From: JAYODW01 sp038116745
GTDB lineage: Bacteria; Pseudomonadota; Gammaproteobacteria; Ga0077536
Length of the DNA: 33,541 nucleotides
NCBI GenBank assembly: GCA_038116745.1
Contig: JAYODW010000048.1
Coordinates: forward strand, 1 to 33,541
Direction of reading: 5' to 3'
The first letter of the stretch is position 1, and the number at the start of each line of letters is the position of its first letter. The translations under genes were made by a program, and so were the position numbers. Below the pieces are notes generated by a model that saw nothing but the letters and a program-made list of their open reading frames with translations, did no database searches and was not told the DNA's origin. Positions 23,655 to 31,799 of the stretch are shown in pieces.

Positions 23655-25377
23655 GCGCTCGCCCGTTCGACGCGCAAGACGCCGTTATGGCGTGCTCATA
23701 GTTCTTCTGCTGTGCGGTGGATCAGCAGGCGCTGTCGCGACGTCCCCCGGACGCGCTGCGATCGCGTCTGCGCACCCTCTCGCAACAGCGGCAGGCAGGG
23801 AAGTTATCGACGCGGGAGGCAACGCTTTTGACGCGGCGGTGGCGGTCTCGGCTGCACTGGCCGTAGTAGAACCGTACAGCTCGGGGATTGGTGGAGGCGC
23901 GTTTTTCCTGTTGCATCGTGCTGAGGACGGTGCGGAGATCTTCGTCGATGCCCGTGAGACGGCGCCGGGTGAGGCCACGCCGGACATGTTTTTGGACGAG
24001 AACGGCGAGGTTGTCAGAACGCGTTCTCTGAACGGTGCGCTGGCTGCAGCAATACCCGGTTTGCCCGCGGCGTTGAATCACTTGGCTCAGCGCTATGGCC
24101 GGCTACCCCTGGCACGCCTACTTGAACCTGCAGCCAAGCTGGCCGAAGAGGGTTTTGAAACAGGTCCCCGGTACGCCCTGATGGCGGGGTATCGTCAGTC
24201 GACTCTGGCTGCAAGTGGAGAAGCGGGACGAGTGTTTCTTGCCCAAGGCGAGGCACCGGCGCCGGGCACGCGAATTTTTCAGCCAGATCTCGCGCGGACG
24301 CTCAGAAGTATTGGAGCGGATGGTGGTGAGAGCTTTTACCGTGGGGCCATTGCTCAGATGCTGGTCGACGGCGTCAGGGCAGTGGGAGGAATCTGGCGTT
24401 TGTCAGATCTAGCGGCTTACTCCGTCAAAGAGCGCAAGCCCATCGTTTCCCAGTACCACAGAATTCGGGTCGTATCAGCACCGCCACCCTCCTCAGGTGG
24501 AATCGTACTGACCGAGGCCTTGAACATCCTGTCGCGCTACGAACTTGGCGCTCTTTCGAACGTTCAGAAAACTCACGTTATCGTTGAGGCAATGCGTCGT
24601 GCCTACCGCGACCGCGCAGATTTCCTGGGCGACCCGGACTTTGCCACTATCCCGACGGAGCGCCTGCTGTCCGCCGATTACGCCGAGCAGCTGGCGGCGG
24701 ACCTGACCCTTGAGAGGGCGACGCCCAGTACGGATCTGCCGGCGCTGGGTAGCCGGACGGAAGGGCAGGATACGACCCATTTTTCGATCATCGATGCCGA
24801 AGGTAACCGGGTAGGTGCGACATTGAGCATCAATACGCCGTTCGGCTCGACGGTGATGCCGCCCGGTACAGGGGTCGTGCTGAACAATGAAATGGACGAT
24901 TTCTCAGCGCGCCCCCTGTCGCCGAACACTTATGGGCTGGTGGGAACGTCAGCGAATCTGGTGGCAGCGGGGAAGCGTCCACTGTCCAGTATGACGCCGA
25001 CCTTTCTTGAGTCGGTGGATCGCGTCGGGGTACTCGGCACGCCCGGCGGCAGCCGCATCATTTCCATGGTGCTGCTTGGCGTGCTTGAGTTTGCGGAGGG
25101 CAGGTCACCAGAGCGCTGGGTCAGCGTGCCTCGTTTCCATCACCAGTATCTCCCGGACGAGGTGCAGTATGAGAAAGGCGGGCTTGACGAGGACATGGTT
25201 GAGGCGCTGTCCGCGCTGGGCCATGCGCTTAAAGAGCTCGGTCGGAACTACGGCAACATGCAGGGTGTGCTGTGGGACCGAGAGCTGGGGGTGGTGGAAG
25301 CAGCAAGCGACCCCCGAGGGGAAGGTGGCGCAGAGGTCTGGCAGCCGCAAGGCGTAACCGCAACCCCAGCCCGTTAA
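23641..25377 (+). CDS. ggt: Gamma-glutamyltransferase
   Basis: Periplasmic N-terminal-nucleophile hydrolase that cleaves the gamma-glutamyl bond of glutathione and transfers or hydrolyses it. A signal peptide (basic RRARRRYG then VLIVLLLCGGSAGA) precedes the large subunit. The autoprocessing site is D-T378-T-H, with T378 becoming the nucleophile of the small subunit; the later LNNEMDDF and PLSSMTPTF blocks are also conserved. Length 578 aa is normal. The open frame extends upstream to 23437, but ATG 23641 is chosen because it places the signal peptide at the N-terminus. Its TAA overlaps the mutM TAA tail to tail. Confidence 0.94.
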   Translation: MAAAERSPVRRARRRYGVLIVLLLCGGSAGAVATSPGRAAIASAHPLATAAGREVIDAGGNAFDAAVAVSAALAVVEPYSSGIGGGAFFLLHRAEDGAEIFVDARETAPGEATPDMFLDENGEVVRTRSLNGALAAAIPGLPAALNHLAQRYGRLPLARLLEPAAKLAEEGFETGPRYALMAGYRQSTLAASGEAGRVFLAQGEAPAPGTRIFQPDLARTLRSIGADGGESFYRGAIAQMLVDGVRAVGGIWRLSDLAAYSVKERKPIVSQYHRIRVVSAPPPSSGGIVLTEALNILSRYELGALSNVQKTHVIVEAMRRAYRDRADFLGDPDFATIPTERLLSADYAEQLAADLTLERATPSTDLPALGSRTEGQDTTHFSIIDAEGNRVGATLSINTPFGSTVMPPGTGVVLNNEMDDFSARPLSPNTYGLVGTSANLVAAGKRPLSSMTPTFLESVDRVGVLGTPGGSRIISMVLLGVLEFAEGRSPERWVSVPRFHHQYLPDEVQYEKGGLDEDMVEALSALGHALKELGRNYGNMQGVLWDRELGVVEAASDPRGEGGAEVWQPQGVTATPAR

Positions 25378-26189
25378 CGCTGACAGGCACGGCAAAAAAA
25401 GCTGGAGCGCTGTCCCAGGGTCCGTACCGATATCGCCGTGCCGCATGAATAGCAGGGCTGTGCGGCGCGTCCGTAGACCTGAAGATTGTGGCGAAAATAT
25501 CCGGGCTGTCCGTCGTTGCGCACAAAATCCCGCAAGGTAGTACCGCCTGCGTTGATGGCGTCCTCAAGCACGCAGCGGATCTCGCCGACGAGTTTCGAGT
25601 AGCGGCGTTCGCTGACGCGTCCAGCTGCCCGCGCCGGGTGAATCCCGGCGCGGAAAAGAGCCTCGCTGGCGTAAATGTTGCCCACTCCGACGACGATGCG
25701 GCCGTCCATGATGAAGTTCTTCACCGCACCCCGGCGGCCCTGCGCGCGGGTCGCGAGATACGGTCCGTCGAACTGCCCCGCAAAGGGCTCGGGGCCAAGG
25801 TGACGCAGCAGCGGATGCGCCGCGGGATCATCTTCACACCAGACCATAAGCCCGAAGCGACGTGGATCGCGTAAGCGCAGGCAGCTGTCCTCGCCGAAGC
25901 CGATGTCAACATGATCGTGGCGCTGATACGGTTCAGCAGACGCGACGACGCGCAGGCTGCCTGACATCCCCAGATGCACGATGAGCGTGCCGTTAGCGAA
26001 GTTGAACAGAAGATATTTGGCGCGTCGCGTGAGGCTCTCAAGCCGTTGCCCCGTCAGCCGGGTCGGCAAATCTGCCGGCACCGGCTGACGCAGTCGCGCG
26101 TCTCTTACGTTGACCTGGCGCACAGTCCGCCCGCGCAACAGCGGGCTGAGCCCGCGACAGGTGGTTTCGACTTCGGGAAGCTCAGGCAT
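25374..26189 (-). CDS. mutM: Formamidopyrimidine-DNA glycosylase
   Basis: Base-excision repair glycosylase/AP lyase removing 8-oxoguanine and formamidopyrimidines. The catalytic N-terminus PELPEVET (Pro2 nucleophile, Glu3) is intact, as are HLGMSGSLR, the DNA-binding AVKNFIMDGRIVVGVGNIYASEALF, and a C-terminal zinc finger (CYSC then CRAC, 16 residues apart). Length 271 aa is standard, and the reading frame extends upstream only as noise. The ATG overlaps the end of the GldG-like gene by 8 nt, so it is probably translated from that operon's message. Confidence 0.97.
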   Translation of the reverse strand: MPELPEVETTCRGLSPLLRGRTVRQVNVRDARLRQPVPADLPTRLTGQRLESLTRRAKYLLFNFANGTLIVHLGMSGSLRVVASAEPYQRHDHVDIGFGEDSCLRLRDPRRFGLMVWCEDDPAAHPLLRHLGPEPFAGQFDGPYLATRAQGRRGAVKNFIMDGRIVVGVGNIYASEALFRAGIHPARAAGRVSERRYSKLVGEIRCVLEDAINAGGTTLRDFVRNDGQPGYFRHNLQVYGRAAQPCYSCGTAISVRTLGQRSSFFCRACQR

Positions 26190-27501
26190 GACGCCGACGC
26201 CACCAGTGCAGAATGCCGTTGGCCGCGAGCAGTGCAGGCAATAACACGACCAGGGTGAGGAACAAGAGCATGCGCTGCCACATCTCCAGATCCAGGCGGG
26301 CGTCGGGGACCGTGGCCATGGAGATATCGAGCAGATCGTCTTCACGCAGCAGCCAGTCAACTGCGCGTCGGCCGAATTCGAGATTACCCAGATTCTCGAT
26401 GAACATGTTGGAGAGAAAATCGCCGTCCCCAACCACAACAACCCGCTGCATCCGTCCATTGACCGACCTGCTTTGAGCGACGGCCAGAGACAAGGGGCCC
26501 TGCACTTCGTCGGGTGCATCAAACGCGACGTTGCCGGAATAGGCGCCGGTTTCGGTCCACGCGCTGGCGGTCGTCCGCGCGATGTCAGAAACACCCCTGG
26601 CGGCGTCCAAGTTGAGACGCAGCGCAGCGGCGTAAGGAAAAACGACAGGTTGAGATACGGCGCCGATGGAGGTTGTCGATCCAGCTGCCGCGGCAATCGC
26701 AAAAGCTGGGTTGTTGTATTTGGTCAGGCCTACCGGGTCGACGATCGTTCCAGGCAACACACGCAAGGACAGGGCGGTCGCAAGCGCGGAGAACTGCGCA
26801 GCTGATTCAGGTTCCGTCAGCCACAGCAGGTTGCCTCCCCGCTTAAGGTATTGCTGCACGATGCCAAGCTCCTTGTCGTTATAGGGAACGGAGGGAGAAG
26901 CGATGACCAGGGCGCTCGCATTGTCCGGCAGTGCGTCATGCGAGCCTAGCGATAACGAGATTACTTTCAGGCCGCGCTCGCTGAGGTGTTCGGCAAACAG
27001 CGAAAGATCGTGGTTCGCCTCGCGATCAATGCGACGCTCGCCGTTTGAGGAGAGGAAAGCGACGAACTGGTTCTCCTGGCGCGCCAGGCGCGCGAGCGCT
27101 TTGGTCACCGTGACTTCGTCTAGAGCTGCGATCTGCTGGATTTGTTTGCCTTGCCTGATCACGATCTCGCCGAGGCGGCCGCCGAGCGTCTGGACCTCCT
27201 CCGGTTGCCGACGCGGGTCAAGAAAGCGTAGCGCCATATCGGCCCGCACACGCTGATAGGGGGCCAGTGCTTTGCGGATCCCCGGGATAGCGGGTGAGCC
27301 CTCGGGGACGATTGCGGACACTTCGAGCGGTCCTCTGAGAAGCGCCAGGATTTCCGTGCTTTCCTCGCGCAGGGAGTTGCGCCCGTCGTAGGAAATATCG
27401 AGCAGGAAAACAAACCGCCCGCAGACCACACTCCCTAAAACAACGAGTAGCAACAGCGGAACGAGCGGCCTGAAGGCCCGGACCAATCGCCGTGGGCTCA
27501 C
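26182..27501 (-). CDS. GldG-like ABC transporter auxiliary protein
   Basis: A 439-residue protein of the GldG/ABC-type auxiliary family. One N-terminal helix (about 12-30), a long periplasmic domain containing FLDPRR, VIRQGKQIQQI, SSNGERRIDRE and LKRGGNLLWLTEPES, and a C-terminal helix with a basic tail (LLFLTLVVLLPALLAANGILHWWRRRHA). Together with the upstream permease and ATPase it forms a GldAFG-like module widespread in gammaproteobacteria; its substrate is not known outside gliding bacteria. The GTG start overlaps the permease stop as GTGA. The DUF4340 gene that often follows is missing; mutM follows instead. Confidence 0.85.
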   Translation of the reverse strand: MSPRRLVRAFRPLVPLLLLVVLGSVVCGRFVFLLDISYDGRNSLREESTEILALLRGPLEVSAIVPEGSPAIPGIRKALAPYQRVRADMALRFLDPRRQPEEVQTLGGRLGEIVIRQGKQIQQIAALDEVTVTKALARLARQENQFVAFLSSNGERRIDREANHDLSLFAEHLSERGLKVISLSLGSHDALPDNASALVIASPSVPYNDKELGIVQQYLKRGGNLLWLTEPESAAQFSALATALSLRVLPGTIVDPVGLTKYNNPAFAIAAAAGSTTSIGAVSQPVVFPYAAALRLNLDAARGVSDIARTTASAWTETGAYSGNVAFDAPDEVQGPLSLAVAQSRSVNGRMQRVVVVGDGDFLSNMFIENLGNLEFGRRAVDWLLREDDLLDISMATVPDARLDLEMWQRMLLFLTLVVLLPALLAANGILHWWRRRHA

Positions 27502-28156
27502 CAGTCACGCTCCAGATTGACGGCGAGGATCGCAATGCCCAGCAGGCTCAGAGTGAAGAGAACAAAGTACGCGATATCCGCGCTGTGAAGCAGCCCGTAG
27601 AGAAAACTGCGTAACCGGGTCAGGGTGGAAATTCCGCCAGCCAGAGAGCCGTCGCCGTCGATACGCGCGGCCCAGTCGGCTAACCAGAGGCATGCCGCTA
27701 TCGGTAGCGCGGTGATCGCAGCGCCTGCGGGTGTGCGTGCGAGAGCTGACGCACACAGTCCGAGTGATATCTGCAGACCTGAAAACAGTATCAGCCCGAG
27801 TGCATTGCTCGCAAAAACCCCAGGATCAACCGACGCACCCCAGAAAAGGGTGACCGGCACGCAGATCAGCAAAGCGACCATGCCGAGGCCTACGCAGTAG
27901 ACCGCAAGGCATTTGCCGGTCACCAGGCTTATGCCGCTGAGCGGCATGGAGAAGAGGAAGCGCAACATTCCGTTGCGCCGTTCCTCGGCAATACTACTCA
28001 TGGTTAGCAGCGGAGCGGACAGCATGACGCAGAGGTTCGCGGTAAAAAAGTACGGCACCAGGACTTCCTGGGTCACACCATGGCTGGCGAGGGTTGGCGC
28101 CTGTTCCAGATACCGTAAAACCAGAAGCAGGTAGTAAGTGGACATGACGAGCTGGA
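27498..28156 (-). CDS. ABC-2 type permease, GldF-like (5' end in gap)
   Basis: Integral membrane subunit of the Gld-like ABC module. About five hydrophobic segments are seen after MSTYYLLLVLRYLEQAP; EERRNGMLRFLFSMPLSG is the characteristic ABC-2 coupling segment. An ATG at 28145 is present, but the family normally has an additional N-terminal helix, and the frame continues to the gap edge, so the true start is most likely inside the 100 N. Followed by the GldG-like gene with a 4 nt overlap. Confidence 0.85.
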
Positions 28157-28256
28157 NNNNNNNNNNNNNNNNNNNNNNNNNNNNNNNNNNNNNNNNNNNN
28201 NNNNNNNNNNNNNNNNNNNNNNNNNNNNNNNNNNNNNNNNNNNNNNNNNNNNNNNN
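28157..28256. other. Scaffold gap (100 N)
   Basis: Exactly 100 N, so the real length is unknown. It removes the C-terminus of the ABC ATPase and the N-terminus of its permease. Confidence 0.99.
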
Positions 28257-28981
28257 ACCCGCTCCAGGGTCAATCGGTTTACTGGTGCCGCGAGCCGGAC
28301 TCTCAGCTGATTTTCTGTTCTGTGCTGAGCCGCCTGGTAGACGATAGCGCCCTCGTGCAGAACCGCAACGTGCGTGGCGACCTCACGGATGTCCTCCAGG
28401 ATATGAGTCGAAAGAACTACCCCGGCGGATTGCGCCAGGTCTTTGATTAAAGAGCAGGTCTCTCGTCTTTGAACCGGATCGAGTCCGCCCGTGGGCTCGT
28501 CCAGAAGCACGAGCTTCGGTGAATGCACCAGCGCCTGCGCAATGTTCAAACGTTGCCGGTAGCCGATAGATAAATGGCGAATAGGGCGAGCACGGACATC
28601 ATCAAGACCACAGCGGGCGCAGATTTTGGCAACCGCCGCTTGCGATTGCCCCCCAAGCCTGTGACTGCGGCAGCGGAAAGCGAGAAATTCCTCAGCACAC
28701 ATGTCTTCAAAAAGCGCGGGGATCTGGGGCGCGTAGCCGATCAAAGAGCGCGCCGCAGAAATCGAACGCTGCAGGTCGTGTCCGCATACGGAAATCGATC
28801 CGCGATCCGGGGCGACAGCGCCGGCTAACAGCTCGATCGTGGTTGTCTTACCGGCACCGTTGAGTCCCAGAAGTCCGAGGACTTGACCTTGCTCCAGCGC
28901 CATATCGACGCCGCGAAGAATCTGTTTGCGGCCGTAAGCGCGCGCGAGACCGCTGACTTCAAGAAGTGATGTCTGTGGCAT
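28257..28981 (-). CDS. ABC transporter ATP-binding protein, GldA-like (3' end in gap)
   Basis: ATPase of the Gld-like module. Walker A is GLNGAGKTTT, then Q-loop YAPQIPALFEDM, signature LSIGYRQRLNIAQAL (variant of LSGG, common in this CcmA/GldA group), Walker B KLVLLDEPTGGLDP and H-loop LSTHILED. The chosen ATG at 28981 begins MPQTSLLEVSGLARAYG; the frame is open upstream without domain sequence. The C-terminal end lies in the adjacent gap. First gene of the reverse operon ATPase-permease-gldG-mutM; no clear promoter was found upstream. Confidence 0.9.
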
Positions 28982-29080
28982 AACGACACCATTATCATGT
29001 CTGCGAACGGTTTCAGTCTCCTGCGGGAGCGGAACGCATTGGAGCAGATGCTGACAGATGACCGGAAAGCTCGATTTTAA

Positions 29081-29207
29081 GGGCACACCGTTGCGTGCCC
29101 GTCCGGGAGCGCCGGGGATGAGGCACCACCTGGACCGTCAGCGAGGAAGGCAGCAGTCGAGCCTACCGTGGGCTCCAACAGCAATGGAGTGAAAAGCCTC
29201 CTTTTTT
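29081..29207 (+). ncRNA. ffs: Rod-like RNA resembling bacterial SRP (4.5S) RNA
   Basis: The sequence folds by eye into a long rod about 110 nt in span. Outer stem 29084-29094 (CACACCGTTGC) pairs with 29181-29191 (GCAATGGAGTG); next GGAGC 29106-29110 with GCTCC 29172-29176; then AGGC 29121-29124 with GCCT 29161-29164. The apex contains CAG (29139-29141), GGAAGG (29145-29150) and AGCA (29152-29155), the order of conserved elements in the Ffh-binding domain of 4.5S RNA. The stem under the GGAA loop, however, is one base short on the 5' side and pairs badly, unlike nearly all SRP RNAs. So it is a divergent or miscalled ffs, or another structured RNA. Size and terminator fit 4.5S. Confidence 0.55.
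29186..29207 (+). terminator. Probable terminator of the structured RNA
   Basis: GGAG (29186-29189) can pair with CTCC (29198-29201), directly followed by six T. The stem is short and competes with the outer rod stem, but the T-run and the position at the 3' end of the RNA support termination here. Confidence 0.5.
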
Positions 29208-29338
29208 GAGAGCAAACGCCGAAACGATCTGCGATAGACTCAAGGGCATCTGGTCACCGCCCGAAGTAGTCGGTTTTACAAAGCTTCAAGTCGAGGACCC
29301 GACCCCGAAAAAAGAGCAATCCATCTGAGAAGCGGCCC

Positions 29339-30523
29339 ATGGAATTCGGTTTGATATCTCTGCCCTGGTGGGGCTACGTAGTAGTGACGCTGGGGTTTAC
29401 ACATTTCACGATTGTTGCAGTGACGATTTACCTCCATCGGTGTCAGGCCCATCGAGCGGTTGAGCTTCATCCGGTCGTCTCGCACGCGTTCCGACTGTGG
29501 CTCTGGCTTACGACCGGCATGAACACGCGGGAGTGGACGGCGGTTCACCGCAAACATCACGCTGCAGTGGAATCGCCGGAGGATCCGCACAGCCCTGTCA
29601 CGCATGGGATAAAAAAAGTCCTCTGGCAGGGCGCAGAGCTGTATCGCGAGAGCGCCAAGCAGGTCGATCTGGTCGCACAGTACGGCTACGGGTGTCCGGA
29701 TGACTGGCTTGAGACAAGAGTCTACGGCCCCTTCGGGAATTACGGGGTCATCCTGATGTTCCTGATCGATATCGCGCTGTTCGGGCCCGTGGGCTTGACG
29801 GTCGCGGCAGTCCAAATGCTTTGGATCCCGTTTTTTGCGGCGGGCGTTATCAACGGCGTGGGCCATTGGCGAGGCTATCGAAACTTCGACACTGCAGATT
29901 CCTCAACCAATATTTTCCCCTGGGGTTTGCTTATCGGTGGCGAGGAGCTGCACAACAATCACCATGCGTTTGGAAGTTCGGCCAAGTTTTCCGTCAAACC
30001 ATGGGAATTTGATGTGGGCTGGACCTATATACGGCTTCTGGAAACCGTCGGTCTGGCGGAGGTCAAAAAGCGGGCACCTGAACGCCCCCTGCAGGTTGCA
30101 TGTAAAGCGGACGCCGATCAGGAGACGCTACGCGCAGTGGTCGGAAATCGCCTGCATGTCATGGCTGACTATGGTCGGGTAGTACTGCAACGCGTGCATC
30201 GGGAGGAAGTCCGGAACGCAGTTTCACATCAACGCGCCATTTTGAAGTCTCTGGCAAGCCTGCTGACGAAGGCGGAGCACCGGTTCAGCGAAGGCGACCA
30301 TCGCACCATGCAGGAGGCGTTGCGGGTGAGCGAGCCGCTGGCAACGGTCTATATTTTTCGCGAGCGGCTGCAAAAGCTCTACGACCAACGACATCAAAGT
30401 CGGGATCGCTTGCTGGAGCAGCTGAGGGAGTGGTGCAGACAAGCGGAGGGCAGCGGGATCGCGGCGTTACGCGATTTTTCCCTGCTGCTTAAATCCTATG
30501 CGCCACCGGTTGTGGCGCGATAA
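29339..30523 (+). CDS. desA: DesA-type phospholipid acyl delta-9 desaturase
   Basis: Membrane di-iron desaturase very similar in layout and length (394 aa) to Pseudomonas aeruginosa DesA, which introduces a delta-9 double bond into acyl chains of membrane phospholipids under aerobic conditions. The three histidine boxes are HRCQAH (33-38), HRKHH (70-74) and HNNHH (205-209), with four hydrophobic helices around them. The C-terminal 150 residues are helical and charged (ending near AEGSGIAALRDFSLLLKSY) and resemble the tail of ISL3 transposases, which explains why some databases label this group as transposase; it is part of the DesA family. Starts 130 bp after the RNA terminator and ends 12 bp from convergent rpmG. 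Confidence 0.92.
   Translation: MEFGLISLPWWGYVVVTLGFTHFTIVAVTIYLHRCQAHRAVELHPVVSHAFRLWLWLTTGMNTREWTAVHRKHHAAVESPEDPHSPVTHGIKKVLWQGAELYRESAKQVDLVAQYGYGCPDDWLETRVYGPFGNYGVILMFLIDIALFGPVGLTVAAVQMLWIPFFAAGVINGVGHWRGYRNFDTADSSTNIFPWGLLIGGEELHNNHHAFGSSAKFSVKPWEFDVGWTYIRLLETVGLAEVKKRAPERPLQVACKADADQETLRAVVGNRLHVMADYGRVVLQRVHREEVRNAVSHQRAILKSLASLLTKAEHRFSEGDHRTMQEALRVSEPLATVYIFRERLQKLYDQRHQSRDRLLEQLREWCRQAEGSGIAALRDFSLLLKSYAPPVVAR
30500..30518. other. Hairpin at the desA/rpmG convergence
   Basis: Perfect 7 bp inverted repeat GCGCCAC / GTGGCGC with a 5 nt loop inside the last codons of desA. No T-tract on either strand, so a terminator role for desA or rpmG is only possible. Confidence 0.3.
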
Positions 30524-30535
30524 GGAATCGACGGC

Positions 30536-30691
30536 TTATTTGATCTTCGCTTCTTTGTAAATCACGTGCTGGCGCACGACCGGGTCAAACTTCTTGCGCT
30601 CAAGCTTCTCAGGATGGGTGCGTTTGTTCTTGGTGGTCGTGTAGTAGTGACCCGTTCCGGCGCTGGATACCAGTTTGATTTTATCCTGCAT
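30536..30691 (-). CDS. rpmG: 50S ribosomal protein L33
   Basis: 51-residue large-subunit protein, starting MQDKIKLVSSAGTGHYYTTT and with the typical KNKRTHPEKLERKKFDP block. It lacks the CxxC zinc motif, so it is the zinc-independent form usual in gammaproteobacteria. The ATG at 30691 is chosen by homology; an upstream in-frame extension to 30808 lies within rpmB. Second gene of rpmB-rpmG. Confidence 0.97.
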   Translation of the reverse strand: MQDKIKLVSSAGTGHYYTTTKNKRTHPEKLERKKFDPVVRQHVIYKEAKIK

Positions 30692-30705
30692 GGTGCTTTG
30701 CCCCT

Positions 30706-30942
30706 TTAGACTTTTTCGCCGCGGGCGCGCATTTCGCGCAACACGGTATCGATGCCACGTTTGTCGATGATGCGAAGCCCGTGAGCACTCACCCGTAGGC
30801 GCACCCAACGCTGCTCGCTCGCGACCCAGAAACGGCGGCTATGCAGATTCGGCAGAAAGCGGCGGCGGGTCTTGTTATGAGCATGGGAAACGTTGTTTCC
30901 GCTCATGGGCCGTTTGCCGGTCACTTGGCATACACGGGACAT
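30706..30942 (-). CDS. rpmB: 50S ribosomal protein L28
   Basis: 78-residue large-subunit protein with the family N-terminus MSRVCQVTGKRPMSGNNVSH, followed by the RRRFLPNLHSRRFW segment. Transcribed with rpmG (14 bp gap) from a well-formed promoter at 30977-31005, 35 bp upstream of the start codon at its near edge. radC is upstream on the same strand. Confidence 0.98.
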   Translation of the reverse strand: MSRVCQVTGKRPMSGNNVSHAHNKTRRRFLPNLHSRRFWVASEQRWVRLRVSAHGLRIIDKRGIDTVLREMRARGEKV

Positions 30943-30976
30943 GTTTTTTACCGCTATGGTTTAAAAAAGGAGCGGG

Positions 30977-31005
30977 AGTTTAACTGACTTCCTGCGCCAG
31001 TCCAA
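30977..31005 (-). promoter_or_regulatory. Sigma70 promoter of rpmB-rpmG
   Basis: On the reverse strand, TTGGAC (31005-31000) and TAAACT (30982-30977) are separated by exactly 17 bp. It lies between radC and rpmB, so the ribosomal protein pair can be expressed independently of radC. Confidence 0.7.
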
Positions 31006-31018
31006 TCGGCTGCGAGGA

Positions 31019-31687
31019 TCAGGGCATGGTTCCTCCGGCAGCCATCGAGGCAACCCGATCGCTGCCGATAACCAGGTGGTCCAGAACACGGACATCGATA
31101 AGATTCATGGCGTCAACGATGCGCCGCGTGATGGCAAGGTCAGCACTGCTCGGCTCGGCGGTTCCGGATGGATGATTGTGGGCGAGGATCAATGCAGCGG
31201 CATTGCATTCCAGAGCCGCGCGAGCCACCTCTCTGGGATGCACCGTTGCGGAGTCGATGGTGCCAAGAAACAGCTCCCGATAAGCGATGACCTGATGTCT
31301 CGCATCCAGGAATAAGCAACCAAAGGTCTCCCGCCGGCAGGGGCGCAGGCGGGCACGCAAAAAAGCCTCTGCCGTCGCTGGGCTCTCCAAGGGACCAGCG
31401 CGTTGCAGGCTTGCGTAGAGATACCTACGGGCAAGCTCAATGGCGACTTTGAGCAACGTGTACCTCGTGGAGCTGATCCCACAGGTTCTGTGCACCGTCG
31501 AAAACACGGGGTCTATCAGATCGCAGAACCCATGTGCTTCCTCGAGCAGCGAGCTCGCGGCCTTCTGACTTAATGTGTTGATGTGTCCGGCCCCGAACAG
31601 CATGGCCAGAAGATCGGTGTCGGAGAGCTGCGCGCACTCTTCCTGTAACAGCGGCGTGCGGCGGGGCCGCGAGTCCGTTTTAGCCAT
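31019..31687 (-). CDS. radC: RadC family JAB1/MPN-domain protein
   Basis: RadC/UPF0758 protein of 222 residues with a JAB/MPN metalloprotease-like C-terminal domain: E139 region, H170 and H172 in HNHPSG and D183 in the following helix form the expected metal site. The N-terminal part (LSDTDLLAMLFGAG) is the usual RadC leader. Historically tied to DNA repair, but its function is not settled. The ATG at 31687 has AAGGAG 8 nt upstream, while the frame extends to 31849 without a site. A good -10 (TATACT, 31728-31723) lies upstream. Divergent from coaBC, as in Pseudomonas. Confidence 0.93.
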   Translation of the reverse strand: MAKTDSRPRRTPLLQEECAQLSDTDLLAMLFGAGHINTLSQKAASSLLEEAHGFCDLIDPVFSTVHRTCGISSTRYTLLKVAIELARRYLYASLQRAGPLESPATAEAFLRARLRPCRRETFGCLFLDARHQVIAYRELFLGTIDSATVHPREVARAALECNAAALILAHNHPSGTAEPSSADLAITRRIVDAMNLIDVRVLDHLVIGSDRVASMAAGGTMP

Positions 31688-31722
31688 AGCCCCCACTCCT
31701 TTGGAGACCACAATCGAATCTG

Positions 31723-31728
31723 AGTATA
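31723..31728 (-). promoter_or_regulatory. Candidate radC -10 box
   Basis: TATACT on the reverse strand (5 of 6 consensus), 35 bp from the radC start. No recognisable -35 at the right distance, so a weak or activator-dependent promoter. Confidence 0.35.
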
Positions 31729-31799
31729 GGGGGCGTTGCGTCCGAACGGAACGTTGTCCTGCTGAGTTAGACTTGTCGCGCATCCGATCGGGCCACCCT

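Larger units (their letters stand above)
28982..29338. other. Intergenic region between divergent ABC operon and desA
   Basis: 357 bp without a supported coding region. Its centre (29081-29207) encodes a structured RNA with a terminator, described separately. In the first 100 bp a possible -35 (CTGACA, 29051-29056) with a poor TTTTAA -10 could serve the RNA. The last 130 bp before desA show no convincing sigma70 promoter. Confidence 0.8.

Noticed and set aside
30000..30523. Transposase-like C-terminus of the desaturase as an IS remnant
   Set aside because: The tail is shared by full-length DesA proteins of the same length, with no terminal repeats or target duplication; it is part of the family, not a mobile element.
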